A stretch of DNA of 50,765 nt from CAMAVH01 sp964628235 (GTDB lineage: Bacteria; Pseudomonadota; Alphaproteobacteria; SMXQ01), in assembly GCA_964628235.1 (NCBI GenBank), contig CAZVLU010000023.1, forward strand, positions 1 to 50,765, in the 5' to 3' direction. Within the stretch, counting starts at the first letter, position 1; the number at the start of each line of letters is the position of its first letter. This document shows positions 41,659 through 50,765 of this stretch, piece after piece. Made by a program: the position numbers and the translations under genes. The notes beneath the pieces are model-generated. The model did no database searches. It was not told where the DNA came from and was given only the letters and a program-made list of their open reading frames with translations.

Positions 41659-42153
41659 ATGACGATGCCGTCGCCCATTCCTGCTCCTGACGGGGCCCTG
41701 TCGTTCCGTTTGCCCGATCTCGCCGCCACCGAATCTCTGGCGGCGGCGCTGGCGGCGCGCGCGGCGCGCGGCGACGTGATCGCGCTGCATGGCCCGCTGG
41801 GCGCCGGCAAGACCGCTTTCGCCCGCGCTTTCATCACGGCGAAGATGGGCGATGCGGTCGGCGAGGTGCCGAGCCCGACTTTCACGCTGGCGCAAGTCTA
41901 CGACATGGCCGATCCGGCGATTTGGCATTTCGATCTCTATCGCTTGGCGACGCCCGACGACGCGCTCGAACTCGGCATCGAAGACGCCTTCGCCGACGCC
42001 ATCGCGCTTGTCGAATGGCCCGAGCGGCTGGGCGGCTATCTGCCGCGCCGCGCCCTGCATGTCCATCTCAGCTTCGATGCGGCAGAGGGCAAGCGCCATG
42101 CGCGGCTGGTCGGTGGCGGCGATTGGCCGGCGCGTTTGGAGACGCTGACATGA
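41659..42153 (+). CDS. tsaE: tRNA threonylcarbamoyladenosine biosynthesis ATPase TsaE
   Basis: 164 residues. Walker A GPLGAGKTAFARAF, then VPSPTFTLAQVYD, WHFDLYRL and IALVEWPERLGGYLP, which together define TsaE (YjeE). It is the ATPase needed with TsaB/TsaD for t6A37 formation in ANN-decoding tRNAs. ATG 41659 gives MTMPSPIP; an ATG two codons on is possible. The stop overlaps the next ATG (ATGA), so it leads the tsaE-amgK-murU-addB-addA run. Confidence 0.95.
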   Translation: MTMPSPIPAPDGALSFRLPDLAATESLAAALAARAARGDVIALHGPLGAGKTAFARAFITAKMGDAVGEVPSPTFTLAQVYDMADPAIWHFDLYRLATPDDALELGIEDAFADAIALVEWPERLGGYLPRRALHVHLSFDAAEGKRHARLVGGGDWPARLETLT

Positions 42154-43163
42154 CTGCGCCCGCTGAAAACCGCGACGCCGCGATCGCGGCCTTCCTCGCC
42201 AAATGCAATTGGGCTGCCGCCGCACGTGACAAACTGCCGGGCGATGCCTCGTTCCGCCGCTATGAGCGTCTCACGCTCGACGGCCGCCGCGCCATGCTGA
42301 TGGACGCGCCGCCGCCCAAAGAGGATGTGCGGCCGTTCCTGCGCGTCGCCCGGCATCTCACTAAAATAGGCTTCAGCGCGCCGCATGTCTTCGAGGCCGA
42401 TGAAGCGAACGGGTTGCTGCTGCTCGAAGATCTCGGCGATGACACTTTCACGCGTCTGCTCGCCAAAGGCGCCGACGAGACGGCACTCTATGAATTGGCG
42501 GTCGATACGCTGATCACGTTGCATCGCGTGCCCGTCGATAAGGTTTTGCCGCTCCATACGCAGCCTTACGACGAGGCGAAGATGCTCGAAGAGGCGCGGC
42601 TGCTGACCGACTGGTTCCTGCCGGCCATGGACATCGCGCCGACGACTGAGGGAATCGCCGCTTACGAGGCGGCTTGGCGCAGCGCGTTCAAAGCGCTCGA
42701 TGGCCAACCCTACACGCTGGTGCTGCGCGACTATCATGTCGACAATCTGATGCGTCTGCCGGCGCGCGCCGGCATCTCGGCCTGCGGCTTGCTGGATTTT
42801 CAAGACGCGCTGGTCGGCCATACGGCTTATGACCTTGTCTCGTTGCTCGAAGACGCGCGGCGCGATCTCGCCCCGGGCCTCGCCGAAGCCATGACCGCGC
42901 GCTATCTCGCGGCCTTTCCCAAACTCGACCGCGACCGTTTCGCTGCCGCCTGCGCCGTGCTGGCGGCGCAGCGCAACGCCAAGATCGTCGGCATCTTCAC
43001 GCGCTTGAGCCGGCGCGACGGCAAGCATCATTATCTCGGCCATCTGCCGCGCGTCTGGCGGTTATTGAACGGCGATCTCGAACATCCGGCCTTGGCCGGC
43101 GTGCGCGCCTGGTTCGACGAATATGTGCCGCCAGATTTGCGCCGCGCGCCGGAGGCACTGTGA
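42150..43163 (+). CDS. amgK: AmgK-like N-acetylmuramate/N-acetylglucosamine kinase (APH fold)
   Basis: 337 residues of the aminoglycoside-phosphotransferase fold: GDASFRRYERL (nucleotide loop), LLLEDLGDDTF, the catalytic loop VLRDYHVDNLM and metal-binding GLLDFQDALVGH. Directly followed by a MurU-type nucleotidyltransferase, which is the AmgK-MurU pair of the anabolic peptidoglycan-recycling route (MurNAc to MurNAc-1-P to UDP-MurNAc). That route can confer fosfomycin tolerance. The ATG overlaps the tsaE stop; the stop overlaps the murU GTG. Confidence 0.9.
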   Translation: MTAPAENRDAAIAAFLAKCNWAAAARDKLPGDASFRRYERLTLDGRRAMLMDAPPPKEDVRPFLRVARHLTKIGFSAPHVFEADEANGLLLLEDLGDDTFTRLLAKGADETALYELAVDTLITLHRVPVDKVLPLHTQPYDEAKMLEEARLLTDWFLPAMDIAPTTEGIAAYEAAWRSAFKALDGQPYTLVLRDYHVDNLMRLPARAGISACGLLDFQDALVGHTAYDLVSLLEDARRDLAPGLAEAMTARYLAAFPKLDRDRFAAACAVLAAQRNAKIVGIFTRLSRRDGKHHYLGHLPRVWRLLNGDLEHPALAGVRAWFDEYVPPDLRRAPEAL

Positions 43164-43897
43164 AGATCGAGCCCATTCAAATCACGAGGGGCATGGTGCT
43201 GGCGGCGGGTTTCGGCCTGCGCATGCGGCCGTTGACGCTGACGACGCCCAAGCCGCTCATCCCGGTCGCCGGGCGCTCGATGCTGGATCGGGCGCTCGAT
43301 CATTTCGCCGCCGCCGGGGTGGAGACCGCCGTGGTCAATGCGCATTACCTCGGCCAGCGCATCGCCCTGCATGTCGCCATGCGGATGAACGAGGGGCGCG
43401 ACAAGCTCGGCATCTTGCTGTCGCACGAAGACACGATTCTGGACACCGGCGGTGGCGTCATGCAGGCGCTGTCCGATCTGGCGCCCGAGCCGTTTTACGT
43501 CGCCAATGGCGACATCCTGTGGCGCGACGGGGTCACGCCCGCTTTGCAACGCCTGGCTGCGGCTTGGAACGATGGCGCGATGGACGCGCTCTTGCTGGTG
43601 CAGGACAAGGACAAGGCCATCGGTTACGACGGCTCTGGCGATTTCGCGCTCGCCGGCGGCAAGCTGGCGCGCCGCACCGGCGATAGCGCGCCCTTCGTCT
43701 TCACCGGCGTGCAGATTCTCCACCCGCGCCTGTTCGCAGGCGCGCCGGCGGGGGCCTTTTCGCTCAACAAGCTATACGACAAAGCCGCCGCTGCGGGCCG
43801 TCTGCACGGCCTCGTCCATGACGGCGACTGGTATCACATCGGCACGCCGGACGGCCTGGCGCTGGCCGAACGCCATCTCAAGAGCCGCCTGTCGTGA
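43160..43897 (+). CDS. murU: MurU-like N-acetylmuramate-1-phosphate uridylyltransferase
   Basis: 245 residues with the sugar nucleotidyltransferase signature GMVLAAGFGLRMRPLTLTTPKPLIPVAGRSMLDRAL at the N-terminus, the metal-binding ANGDILW and a C-terminal WYHIGTPDGLALAERHL. It would turn MurNAc-1-phosphate made by AmgK into UDP-MurNAc. The start is GTG with a perfect GGAGG four bases upstream, overlapping the amgK stop. Alternative: another sugar-1-phosphate nucleotidyltransferase, less likely given the pair. Confidence 0.9.
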   Translation: MKIEPIQITRGMVLAAGFGLRMRPLTLTTPKPLIPVAGRSMLDRALDHFAAAGVETAVVNAHYLGQRIALHVAMRMNEGRDKLGILLSHEDTILDTGGGVMQALSDLAPEPFYVANGDILWRDGVTPALQRLAAAWNDGAMDALLLVQDKDKAIGYDGSGDFALAGGKLARRTGDSAPFVFTGVQILHPRLFAGAPAGAFSLNKLYDKAAAAGRLHGLVHDGDWYHIGTPDGLALAERHLKSRLS

Positions 43898-46863
43898 GCA
43901 AAGCCCGCGTCGCCAATATCCCGGCCGGCGCGCCCTTCGTCGACGCGCTCGCCGCCGGCATCTGGCAGATGGTCGGCAAGGACGATCCGCTGGCGCTGAC
44001 CGGCGTCACCGTGCTGCTGCCGACCCGGCGCGCTATCCGCTCCTTGCGCGAAGCCTTCCTGCGCTTGGGCGGCGGCGCGCCGCTGTTGCTGCCGCGTCTC
44101 TTGCCGCTCGGCGAACTCGACGAAGAAGCGTTGCTGCTGGAAGAAAGCGCTGCCGAAGGCGCGGTGGATCTGCCGCCGGCGATTCCAGGTCTGCGCCGCC
44201 AATTGCTATTGGCCCAACTGGTGCGCCAGCTTGGCGCGAAAAGCCTGACACAAGCGCCCGACGAAGCGCAATCGGCGCGGCTGGCCGAGGCGTTGGCCCG
44301 GCTGTTGGACGAAATGCAGACCGAGCGAGCGGACGCTGCCAAGCTGAAAGCGTTGGCGCCCGAAGCCTTTGCGCGGCACTGGCAGCAGACCCTCGAATTC
44401 CTCGCCATCCTCACCGACCATTGGCCGAAGATTCTCGAGGCCGAAGGCGCGCTCGACCCGGCGGCGCGGCGCAACGCCGTGCTGGCGGCGCAAGCGGAGC
44501 TGTGGCGGACGCAGCCGCCGGCCGGTCCGGTGATCGCCGCCGGCTCGACCGGCTCGATCCCGGCGACCGCCGATCTGCTGGCCGTCATCGCCTCCCTGCC
44601 GCAGGGCCAGGTGGTGCTGCCCGGCTTGGACCGCGACATGAGCGAGCCGCGCTGGCAAGCGCTGCTCGCCGAGCGCGCTTTAGAAAGTCACCCGCAATTC
44701 GGCCTGGCTCGCTTGTTGGCGCGGCTCGATGTGCCGCGCGCCGATGTGACCGAATGGCCGTCGCCGATCGCGCCGCGCACGTCGCCGGCTCGGGCGCAGA
44801 TTCTCGCGCGCGCCCTCGATCCGCATGTCGGCGACGATAAGGCCGCGCTGCCCGATCCGGTAGCGGCGCTCGCCGAGGTGACGCGCATCAATGCGCCCGG
44901 CCCCATCGAAGAGGCCGGCGTCATCGCCTTGATGATGCGCGAGGCGGTCGATCACGAAGGCAAAACCGCCGCGCTGGTGACGCCGGACCGCGATCTGGCG
45001 CGCCGCGTCGCCGCCGAGCTCGGCCGTTGGGGCTTGGAGGTCGACGATTCGGCGGGCCAGCCGCTCGCCACCACGCCGGCCGGCGCGTTTGCGCGGCTCG
45101 CCCTCGCCATGCTGGCCGAGGAGCTGGCGCCGGCGCCGTTGCTCGCCGCCCTCAAACATCCGCTGGCGTCGGGCGGCGAGAAGACCGTCGCCTTCCGCGA
45201 CAAGGCGCGCCGCTTGGAATTGGCGGTGCTGCGCGGCGTGCGGCCCGCGCCGGGCTTCGCCGGCTTGCGCGACGCGCTTGACGGCAGCAAGGCGCAGGGC
45301 GAGCTGCTGCCCTGGCTCGACGGCTTGGCCCAGGCGGCAGCGCCGCTGTGCGAGGCTTTGGCGGCGCAGGAAACGAGCGTCGATGCGTTGCTGCGCGCCC
45401 ATGCCGGCTGGCTCGAATATCTGGCGGCGGACGAGGCGATGACGGGCGCGGCGCGGCTGTGGCGTCACGATGACGGCGAAGCGCTCGCCGGCTTCTTTGC
45501 CGAATTCGCGCAATCGGCGCGCGATCTGCCGCCGATGGCGGGGCGCGCCTATCCGGCGCTGTTCGAGACGCTGCTGATGGGTCGCGTCGTGCGGCCGCGC
45601 TACGGCGCGCATCCGCGCCTGTTCATCTGGGGGCCGCTCGAGGCGCGCTTGCAGCATGCCGATCTCGTCGTCCTCGGCGGCCTCAATGAAGGCGTCTGGC
45701 CGGCCGATCCGGGGGCCGATCCGTGGATGAGCCGGCCGATGCGCGAAGCCTTCGGACTTCCTTCGCCGGAGCGCCGCATCGGCCTTGCCGCCCATGACGT
45801 GGCGCAAGGATTTGCCGCGCCGCGCGTGGCGCTGACCCGCGCACAGCGCGTCGACGGCACGCCGACCGTGCCGGCGCGCTGGCTGCAACGGCTCGACAAT
45901 CTGCTGCTCGGCCTCGACGCGCGAGACAAACTGTCCAGCGGCGCGCAATGGCTCGACTGGCAGCAAGCGCTCGATCGGCCGACAGCAAAGGAAGAGTCCA
46001 AGCGGCCCGCGCCAAAGCCGCCGGTCGCAGCAAGGCCGCGCCGTCTCAGCGTCACCGAGATCGAGACCTGGATGCGCGACCCTTACGGCATCTATGCCAA
46101 GCATGTGCTGCGCTTGCGCGCGCTCGATCCGCTCGATGTCGATCCGGGCGCCGCCGATCGCGGCAGCTTCATTCACGAAGCGCTCGACCGCTTCGTCAAA
46201 AGCTGGCGCGCCGACGAGCCGGCGGACGCGGCTTATGCGCGCCTGCTCGCCTTGGGCCGGGAAGCCTTCGCGCCGGCGCTGGATCGGCCCGGCGTCTGGG
46301 CCTTCTGGTGGCCGCGCTTCGAGCGCATCGCGCGCTGGTTTGTCGACAACGAGATCGAGCGCCGCCGCCTCGCCACGCCTCTCGCCGTCGAAGGTTGGGG
46401 CGAATTGATGCTCGAGGGTCCGGCCGGGCCGTTCGAGCTGGTCGCCAAGGCCGACCGCATCGATCGGCTTGGCGACGGCCGCGTCGTCATTATCGACTAC
46501 AAGACTGGCGGAGTGCCGTCGAAGGACGATTTGGAACGCGGCCTCGCGCCGCAATTGCCGCTCGAAGCGATGATGGTGGGGCGCGGCGCGTTCAAGGGCG
46601 TGCCAGCAGCAGAAGCGGCCAAGGTCGAGTTCTGGCGTCTATCGGGGGGCCGTCCCATTGCTGAAGTGAAGTCCTGCGACGCGCCGCAATACGCTGACGA
46701 TGCATACAATGGCCTGCTGCGCTTGATCGCCGACTTCGACAAGCAGGAGACTCCCTATCTGGCGCGGCCGCGCGCCGCCCATGCGCCGCGCTTCAGCGAC
46801 TACGAGCATCTGGCGCGCGTCAAGGAATGGTCGGCCTCCGGCGAGGAGGGCGAGGAGTCATGA
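43894..46863 (+). CDS. addB: Double-strand break repair protein AddB
   Basis: 989 residues; partner of AddA in the helicase-nuclease that resects DNA ends for RecA. The N-terminal part has VTVLLPTRRAIRSLREAFL (degenerate helicase-like region). FIWGPLEARLQHADLVVLGGLNEGVWPADPGADPWMSRPMR is a typical AddB block. The C-terminal nuclease has RGSFIHEALDRF and VIIDYKTG (Asp868). The start is GTG overlapping the murU stop; the stop overlaps the addA ATG. Confidence 0.96.
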   Translation: MSKARVANIPAGAPFVDALAAGIWQMVGKDDPLALTGVTVLLPTRRAIRSLREAFLRLGGGAPLLLPRLLPLGELDEEALLLEESAAEGAVDLPPAIPGLRRQLLLAQLVRQLGAKSLTQAPDEAQSARLAEALARLLDEMQTERADAAKLKALAPEAFARHWQQTLEFLAILTDHWPKILEAEGALDPAARRNAVLAAQAELWRTQPPAGPVIAAGSTGSIPATADLLAVIASLPQGQVVLPGLDRDMSEPRWQALLAERALESHPQFGLARLLARLDVPRADVTEWPSPIAPRTSPARAQILARALDPHVGDDKAALPDPVAALAEVTRINAPGPIEEAGVIALMMREAVDHEGKTAALVTPDRDLARRVAAELGRWGLEVDDSAGQPLATTPAGAFARLALAMLAEELAPAPLLAALKHPLASGGEKTVAFRDKARRLELAVLRGVRPAPGFAGLRDALDGSKAQGELLPWLDGLAQAAAPLCEALAAQETSVDALLRAHAGWLEYLAADEAMTGAARLWRHDDGEALAGFFAEFAQSARDLPPMAGRAYPALFETLLMGRVVRPRYGAHPRLFIWGPLEARLQHADLVVLGGLNEGVWPADPGADPWMSRPMREAFGLPSPERRIGLAAHDVAQGFAAPRVALTRAQRVDGTPTVPARWLQRLDNLLLGLDARDKLSSGAQWLDWQQALDRPTAKEESKRPAPKPPVAARPRRLSVTEIETWMRDPYGIYAKHVLRLRALDPLDVDPGAADRGSFIHEALDRFVKSWRADEPADAAYARLLALGREAFAPALDRPGVWAFWWPRFERIARWFVDNEIERRRLATPLAVEGWGELMLEGPAGPFELVAKADRIDRLGDGRVVIIDYKTGGVPSKDDLERGLAPQLPLEAMMVGRGAFKGVPAAEAAKVEFWRLSGGRPIAEVKSCDAPQYADDAYNGLLRLIADFDKQETPYLARPRAAHAPRFSDYEHLARVKEWSASGEEGEES

Positions 46864-49800
46864 GCGAACTCTCGATTCCCACCGACGCCACCGAAGACGC
46901 GCTACGCCCCGATCGCACCGTCTGGGTGGCGGCCTCCGCCGGCGCCGGCAAGACGACCATTCTGACGCGCCGCGTGCTGAGCCTGCTGGTGCATGGCACC
47001 AAACCGGGCCGCATCCTCTGCCTCACCTTCACCAAGGCGGCGGCGGCGGAAATGTCGCTGCGCGTCAACACCCGTCTTGGCGGGTGGGCGGCGGCCGACG
47101 AGACGGCGCTGACCACTGAGCTGCAAGAGTTACTCGGCCGCGCGCCGAGCCCAGACGAACGGCGCATCGCGCGCGGCCTGTTCGGCCAGGTGCTCGACGT
47201 GCCGGGCGGCATGAAGATCCAGACGATCCACGCCTTTTGCCAATCGCTGCTGCGGCGTTTTCCCATCGAGTCGGGCCTGGCGCCTCATTTTGAAGTGATG
47301 GACGAGCGGACGGCGGCGGAGTTGATGCTGGCGGCGCGCGACGATCTGCTGCACGCCGCGCGGCTGTCACCCGAGGATGCCATCGGCCGCGCCTGGGCGG
47401 CGGTGACGGCCGAGACCAACGAGGACGCCTTCGCCGGCCTGATGCGCGGCTTAGCTGCCAAGCGCGGCACGCTCAAGCGCCTGTTCGCCACGCAAGGCGG
47501 CGCTGCGGGCGCGCTGCAGGCCTTGCGCAAACGCCTTGGCCTGAAGGACGGCGAGACGGCGGAGACGATCCGGGCGGCTGCCTTGGCAGATGCCGCTTTG
47601 CCGCTCGCCGATCTCAAGGCCATCGTGCAAGCCTTCGCGCGCGGCACTGAGGCGCAGAAGAAGAACAGCGGCAAGATCGACGCTTATCTCGGCAGCGCCG
47701 ACGCGCGTTTCGGCGATTTCGACGGTTATTGCAAAATTTTCCTGACCAACGACGGCGTGCCGCGCAAGATGGCCTCTGTCGTCGGCAAGGCGCTCGCGAC
47801 GACGACCGGCTTCGTCGAGGTGATGGACAGCGAAGCGGCGCGCCTCGCCGCCATTTGCGGCCGCTTGCGCGCGGCCAAGCTCGCGGCGCTGGGCGAAGCG
47901 CTCCTCACGCTCGCCGGCCATCTGCTCGCCGCTTACGAGCGCCATAAAGCGTCGCGCGCCGCGCTCGATTACGACGACTTGATCTTGAAAACCCGCGATC
48001 TGCTGCAAGGCGAGGGCGCGCTGGCGGCGCAAGCCGCCGCTTGGGTTCTTTATAAACTCGACGGCGGCCTCGACCATATCCTGGTCGACGAGGCGCAAGA
48101 CACCAGCCCCGAGCAATGGGAAGTAGTGGCGGCGGTCGCCGAGGAGTTCTTCGCCGGCCAGGGGGCGCGCGAGCAGCCGCGCACGGTGTTCGTCGTCGGC
48201 GATCTCAAGCAGTCGATCTATAGCTTCCAGGGCGCCGATCCGGACGCCTTCTTGCGCATGCGCGGGCATTTCCGCGAGCGCGCGCAGCGCGACAAAAGCT
48301 GGCGCGAGCGCGATCTCTTGATGTCCTACCGCTCGACCGACGCGGTGCTGCGCGCCGTCGATGCCGTGTTCGCGCGCGATCCGGCGCGGGTCGGCGTCGC
48401 CGAGGGCGGCCAGACCATCAAGCACAACCTCAAGCGCGTCGGCCAGGCCGGTCTCGTCGAGCTGTGGCCGGCGGTCGAGCCGCGCGCCCCCGACGTCATC
48501 GCGCCTTGGGCTTCGCCGACCGAGACGGAGGCCGGCGATTCGCCGCAGAACCGCTTGGCCGCCGTCATCGCGGCGCAAATCGCCGCCTGGATCGGCCGCG
48601 AAACCCTCGACAGCTACGGCCGAACCCTGCGCGCCGGCGATGTCATGGTGCTGGTGCGCCGCCGCACCGGCTTCGTCAGCGAATTGGTGCGCGGCCTGAA
48701 AGCGCGCGGCGTGCCGGTGGCCGGCGTTGACCGCATGGTGCTGACCGAACAGCTCGCGGTGATGGACCTCATCGCCTTCGGCCAGGTGCTGCTCTTGCCC
48801 GACGACGACTTGACCCTGGCCTGCGTGCTGAAAAGCCCGCTGGTCGGGTTGAGCGAAGATCAGCTGTTCGAGATCGCCTATGGCCGCGCGGGCAGCTTGT
48901 GGGATTCGCTCGCCAAGCGCGCCGCGAAGGATGCCGATGCGGGTCCGTTCCGTGCCGCCCATGATCTGCTGGCGCGCTTTCTGGCCTTGGCCGATTACGC
49001 CCGGCCCTATGAAATCTTCAGCCAATTGCTGGCGCGCGAGGGCGGCCGGCGCAAGTTGCTGGCGCGGCTCGGCGCCGAAGCCGAGGATGCCGTGGCCGAA
49101 TTCCTCAACCGCGCGCTCGGCTATGAGCGCGAATCCGCGCCGTCGCTGCAGGGCTTCCTGCATTGGTTCGTCGCCGGAGAGGCGGAGATCAAGCGCGACC
49201 TTGAACAAAGCGTACGCGACGAAGTGCGCATCATGACGGTGCATGGCGCCAAGGGGTTGCAAGCGCCGGTGGTGATCCTGCCCGACACCATGCAGGTGCC
49301 GACCCAGCAGGACGCGCTCTTGTGGACGGCGCTCGACGAGGCCGATCCCAATCCCGCCGCGCCGCGTCTGCCGCTTTGGCCGCCGCGCGTCGCCGACGAC
49401 GATCCGGTGGCCGCCGCCGCGCGCGCCGCCGCCAAGAGCCGCGCCGAGCAGGAATATCGCCGCCTGCTCTATGTCGCGCTGACGCGCGCCGAGGACCGGC
49501 TCTATGTCTGCGGCTGGCAGAACAAGAAAGCGCCGTCGCCGGGCTGCTGGTACAACATGGTCTATGACGGCTTGCAGGCGCTGGCGGAGGAGGGCGCCGC
49601 GACGGCGGCCGAGTTCGATTTCACCGCTTTGACGGCGGACGGCTGGAGCGGCGCCGGCTTGCGTCTCGCCCATGCCCAGACGGCAGCGCCGGACAAGACC
49701 CAGAGCGATCACGCCGCGCCGGCGGAAGCGTTGTCGCCATTGCCCGACTTCGCCAAGCTGCCGGCCAAGCCCGAGGCGCGCCCGTCGCGGCCCTTGGCGC

Positions 49801-50381
49801 CGTCGAAGCCGGACGCGGCGAGCGAAGCCGAGCCCGCCATGCTGTCGCCTTTCGCGGCAGAGGATGATGGCGCGCGCTTCCAGCGCGGCTTGTTGATCCA
49901 TCGCCTGTTGCAGAGCTTGCCGGATCTTGCGCCCGACGCGCGCGCGTCCGCCGCCGCGCGTTATCTCGCGCGGCCGTTATGGAATTTAAGCACCGCGCAA
50001 CAGACGGCCATCGCCGCTGAAGCCTTGCGCGTGCTGGACGATCCGCGCTTCGCCGCGTTGTTCGGTCCCGGCAGCCGCGCCGAACTGTCGATCACCGGGC
50101 GCGTCGGCGACCGCGCCGTCAGCGGCCAGATCGATCGGCTGGTGGCGGATGGGGAACGCGTGCTGGTGGTCGATTACAAGAGCAACCGTCCGCCGCCGAC
50201 GCGCGTCGCGGACGTGCCCGTGATCTATCTGCGCCAACTCGCCGCTTACCGAGCGCTGCTGGCGCAAATCTATGTCGGCCGCCGCATCGATTGCGCCTTG
50301 CTATGGACCGACGGGCCCCTGTGGATGGAAATCCCGGCGGACCTGCTCGATGCCCATATGCCGACGGGTCACGCTGGCTAA
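46860..50381 (+). CDS. addA: Double-strand break repair helicase-nuclease AddA
   Basis: 1173 residues of the UvrD/Rep superfamily 1: Walker A ASAGAGKTTILTRRV (Lys31), RILCLTFTKAAAAEM, Walker B HILVDEAQDTSPEQW, VVGDLKQSIYSFQGAD, LLMSYRST, VHGAKGLQAPVVILPD and VALTRAEDRLYVCG. The C-terminal RecB-type nuclease motif is VLVVDYKSNRP (Asp1105). With AddB it processes DNA ends and responds to Chi-like sites. The ATG overlaps the addB stop. Confidence 0.97.
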   Translation: MSELSIPTDATEDALRPDRTVWVAASAGAGKTTILTRRVLSLLVHGTKPGRILCLTFTKAAAAEMSLRVNTRLGGWAAADETALTTELQELLGRAPSPDERRIARGLFGQVLDVPGGMKIQTIHAFCQSLLRRFPIESGLAPHFEVMDERTAAELMLAARDDLLHAARLSPEDAIGRAWAAVTAETNEDAFAGLMRGLAAKRGTLKRLFATQGGAAGALQALRKRLGLKDGETAETIRAAALADAALPLADLKAIVQAFARGTEAQKKNSGKIDAYLGSADARFGDFDGYCKIFLTNDGVPRKMASVVGKALATTTGFVEVMDSEAARLAAICGRLRAAKLAALGEALLTLAGHLLAAYERHKASRAALDYDDLILKTRDLLQGEGALAAQAAAWVLYKLDGGLDHILVDEAQDTSPEQWEVVAAVAEEFFAGQGAREQPRTVFVVGDLKQSIYSFQGADPDAFLRMRGHFRERAQRDKSWRERDLLMSYRSTDAVLRAVDAVFARDPARVGVAEGGQTIKHNLKRVGQAGLVELWPAVEPRAPDVIAPWASPTETEAGDSPQNRLAAVIAAQIAAWIGRETLDSYGRTLRAGDVMVLVRRRTGFVSELVRGLKARGVPVAGVDRMVLTEQLAVMDLIAFGQVLLLPDDDLTLACVLKSPLVGLSEDQLFEIAYGRAGSLWDSLAKRAAKDADAGPFRAAHDLLARFLALADYARPYEIFSQLLAREGGRRKLLARLGAEAEDAVAEFLNRALGYERESAPSLQGFLHWFVAGEAEIKRDLEQSVRDEVRIMTVHGAKGLQAPVVILPDTMQVPTQQDALLWTALDEADPNPAAPRLPLWPPRVADDDPVAAAARAAAKSRAEQEYRRLLYVALTRAEDRLYVCGWQNKKAPSPGCWYNMVYDGLQALAEEGAATAAEFDFTALTADGWSGAGLRLAHAQTAAPDKTQSDHAAPAEALSPLPDFAKLPAKPEARPSRPLAPSKPDAASEAEPAMLSPFAAEDDGARFQRGLLIHRLLQSLPDLAPDARASAAARYLARPLWNLSTAQQTAIAAEALRVLDDPRFAALFGPGSRAELSITGRVGDRAVSGQIDRLVADGERVLVVDYKSNRPPPTRVADVPVIYLRQLAAYRALLAQIYVGRRIDCALLWTDGPLWMEIPADLLDAHMPTGHAG

Positions 50382-50424
50382 AAGCCATATGTTCCGCCGC
50401 TTTCGGCAGTCACCGGCGGGTGCC

Positions 50425-50453
50425 TTGACGGGTTACCCCCGACTGCCTAGATT
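50425..50453 (+). promoter_or_regulatory. Predicted trxA promoter
   Basis: TTGACG (50425-50430), a 17-bp spacer and TAGATT (50448-50453): a good sigma-70-type match. Transcription would begin near 50460, directly before the hairpin at 50464. Confidence 0.55.
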
Positions 50454-50463
50454 TCTCGCAGCA

Positions 50464-50488
50464 ATCGGGCGGCCGCCCGATATTTTTT
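50464..50488 (+). terminator. Intrinsic terminator between addA and trxA (possible trxA attenuator)
   Basis: A self-complementary 18-mer, ATCGGGCGG/CCGCCCGAT, followed by A and TTTTTT. It lies 82 bases after addA and 22 bases before the trxA ATG. Because a promoter match lies upstream of it, it could sit in the trxA leader. Confidence 0.75.
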
Positions 50489-50510
50489 CCCACAGTTCCA
50501 AGGATTTATC

Positions 50511-50765
50511 ATGGGTTTGAAGCAGGTCTCCGACGCTTCGTTCGAAGCCGATGTGCTGAAGGCCGATCAGCCCGTGCTGGTCGATTTCTGGGCCGAATGG
50601 TGCGGCCCCTGCAAGCAGATCGCCCCGGCGCTCGACGAGATCGCCAAGGAGATGGACGGCCAGGTGACCATCGCCAAGATCAACGTCGACCAGAACGGCG
50701 GCACGCCGAGCAAGTACGGCGTGCGCGGCATCCCGACGCTGATGCTGTTCAAGAACGGCCAGGTC
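50511..50765 (+). CDS. trxA: Thioredoxin, N-terminal 85 residues (cut by window end)
   Basis: A cytosolic dithiol oxidoreductase. VLVDFWAEWCGPCKQIAPALDEIA carries the WCGPC active site, followed by KINVDQN, the cis-Pro segment GIPTLMLFKNG, and the window end. Normal length is about 105, so some 20 residues are missing. AAGGAT lies eight bases before the ATG. The order addA-trxA is common in this class of bacteria. Confidence 0.96.
   Translation, partial: MGLKQVSDASFEADVLKADQPVLVDFWAEWCGPCKQIAPALDEIAKEMDGQVTIAKINVDQNGGTPSKYGVRGIPTLMLFKNGQV

Overview
The window is GC-rich DNA from an alphaproteobacterium, most likely of the Hyphomicrobiales (Rhizobiales) type. The main evidence is gene order: chvI-chvG-hprK (short form)-rapZ-EIIA(Man)-HPr, then ahcY and divL, then tsaE-amgK-murU-addB-addA-trxA. 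The DivL protein has the tyrosine in place of the H-box histidine that marks alphaproteobacterial cell-cycle DivL. No phage, transposase, integrase or CRISPR gene is visible.

Positions 1-13600 look like an acquired metal-handling island. It opens with a 3'-truncated copA on the minus strand. This is divergent from copZ and a DUF305 protein across a region with two CueR/MerR-type operators. Next come a P1B-4 metal ATPase, a YtkA/FixH-like secreted protein, a membrane-anchored cytochrome c and a ferric-reductase-like heme membrane protein. They are followed by an L,D-transpeptidase lipoprotein, a free-standing ClpX-type zinc finger, a CPxC membrane protein, an ICMT-like methyltransferase and a BNR-repeat protein. 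On the minus strand lie dsbB, a Cys-rich secreted protein, an nrsF-type anti-sigma factor without its sigma factor, and a YqaA-family protein. The island side ends at an intact tRNA-Arg(CCG). Beyond it, 122 bp away, is a second tRNA-Arg(CCG) cut off after its anticodon arm, with short direct repeats between the two, which looks like an integration scar.

Positions 13860-30020 are mixed chromosomal genes: a heme-degrading-monooxygenase-like protein, an ornithine cyclodeaminase homologue, an orphan Bug receptor, a PhyH-like dioxygenase, a complete tctCBA tricarboxylate transporter, a PAS-like protein with two CxxC pairs, a lipase-like lipoprotein, an ABC ATPase, a zf-CHCC protein translationally coupled to polA, cbtBA and a NiCoT permease. 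A perfect 21-bp palindrome resembling a Zur box precedes cbtB.

Positions 30357-50765 are the conserved core: the ChvG/ChvI envelope/acid-response two-component system, the regulatory (sugar-transport-free) nitrogen/carbon PTS arm, S-adenosylhomocysteine hydrolase, DivL, a TrxR-like ferredoxin-NADP reductase, an unrecognised 247-aa protein, TsaE, the AmgK/MurU cell-wall recycling pair, the AddAB recombination nuclease and the start of trxA. Many of these genes overlap by 4 bases (ATGA/GTGA), so they probably form a few long operons. Hairpins that include or precede ribosome-binding sites at divL, trxA and the 175-aa gene at 28117 suggest leader-level control, which is inferred from sequence only.
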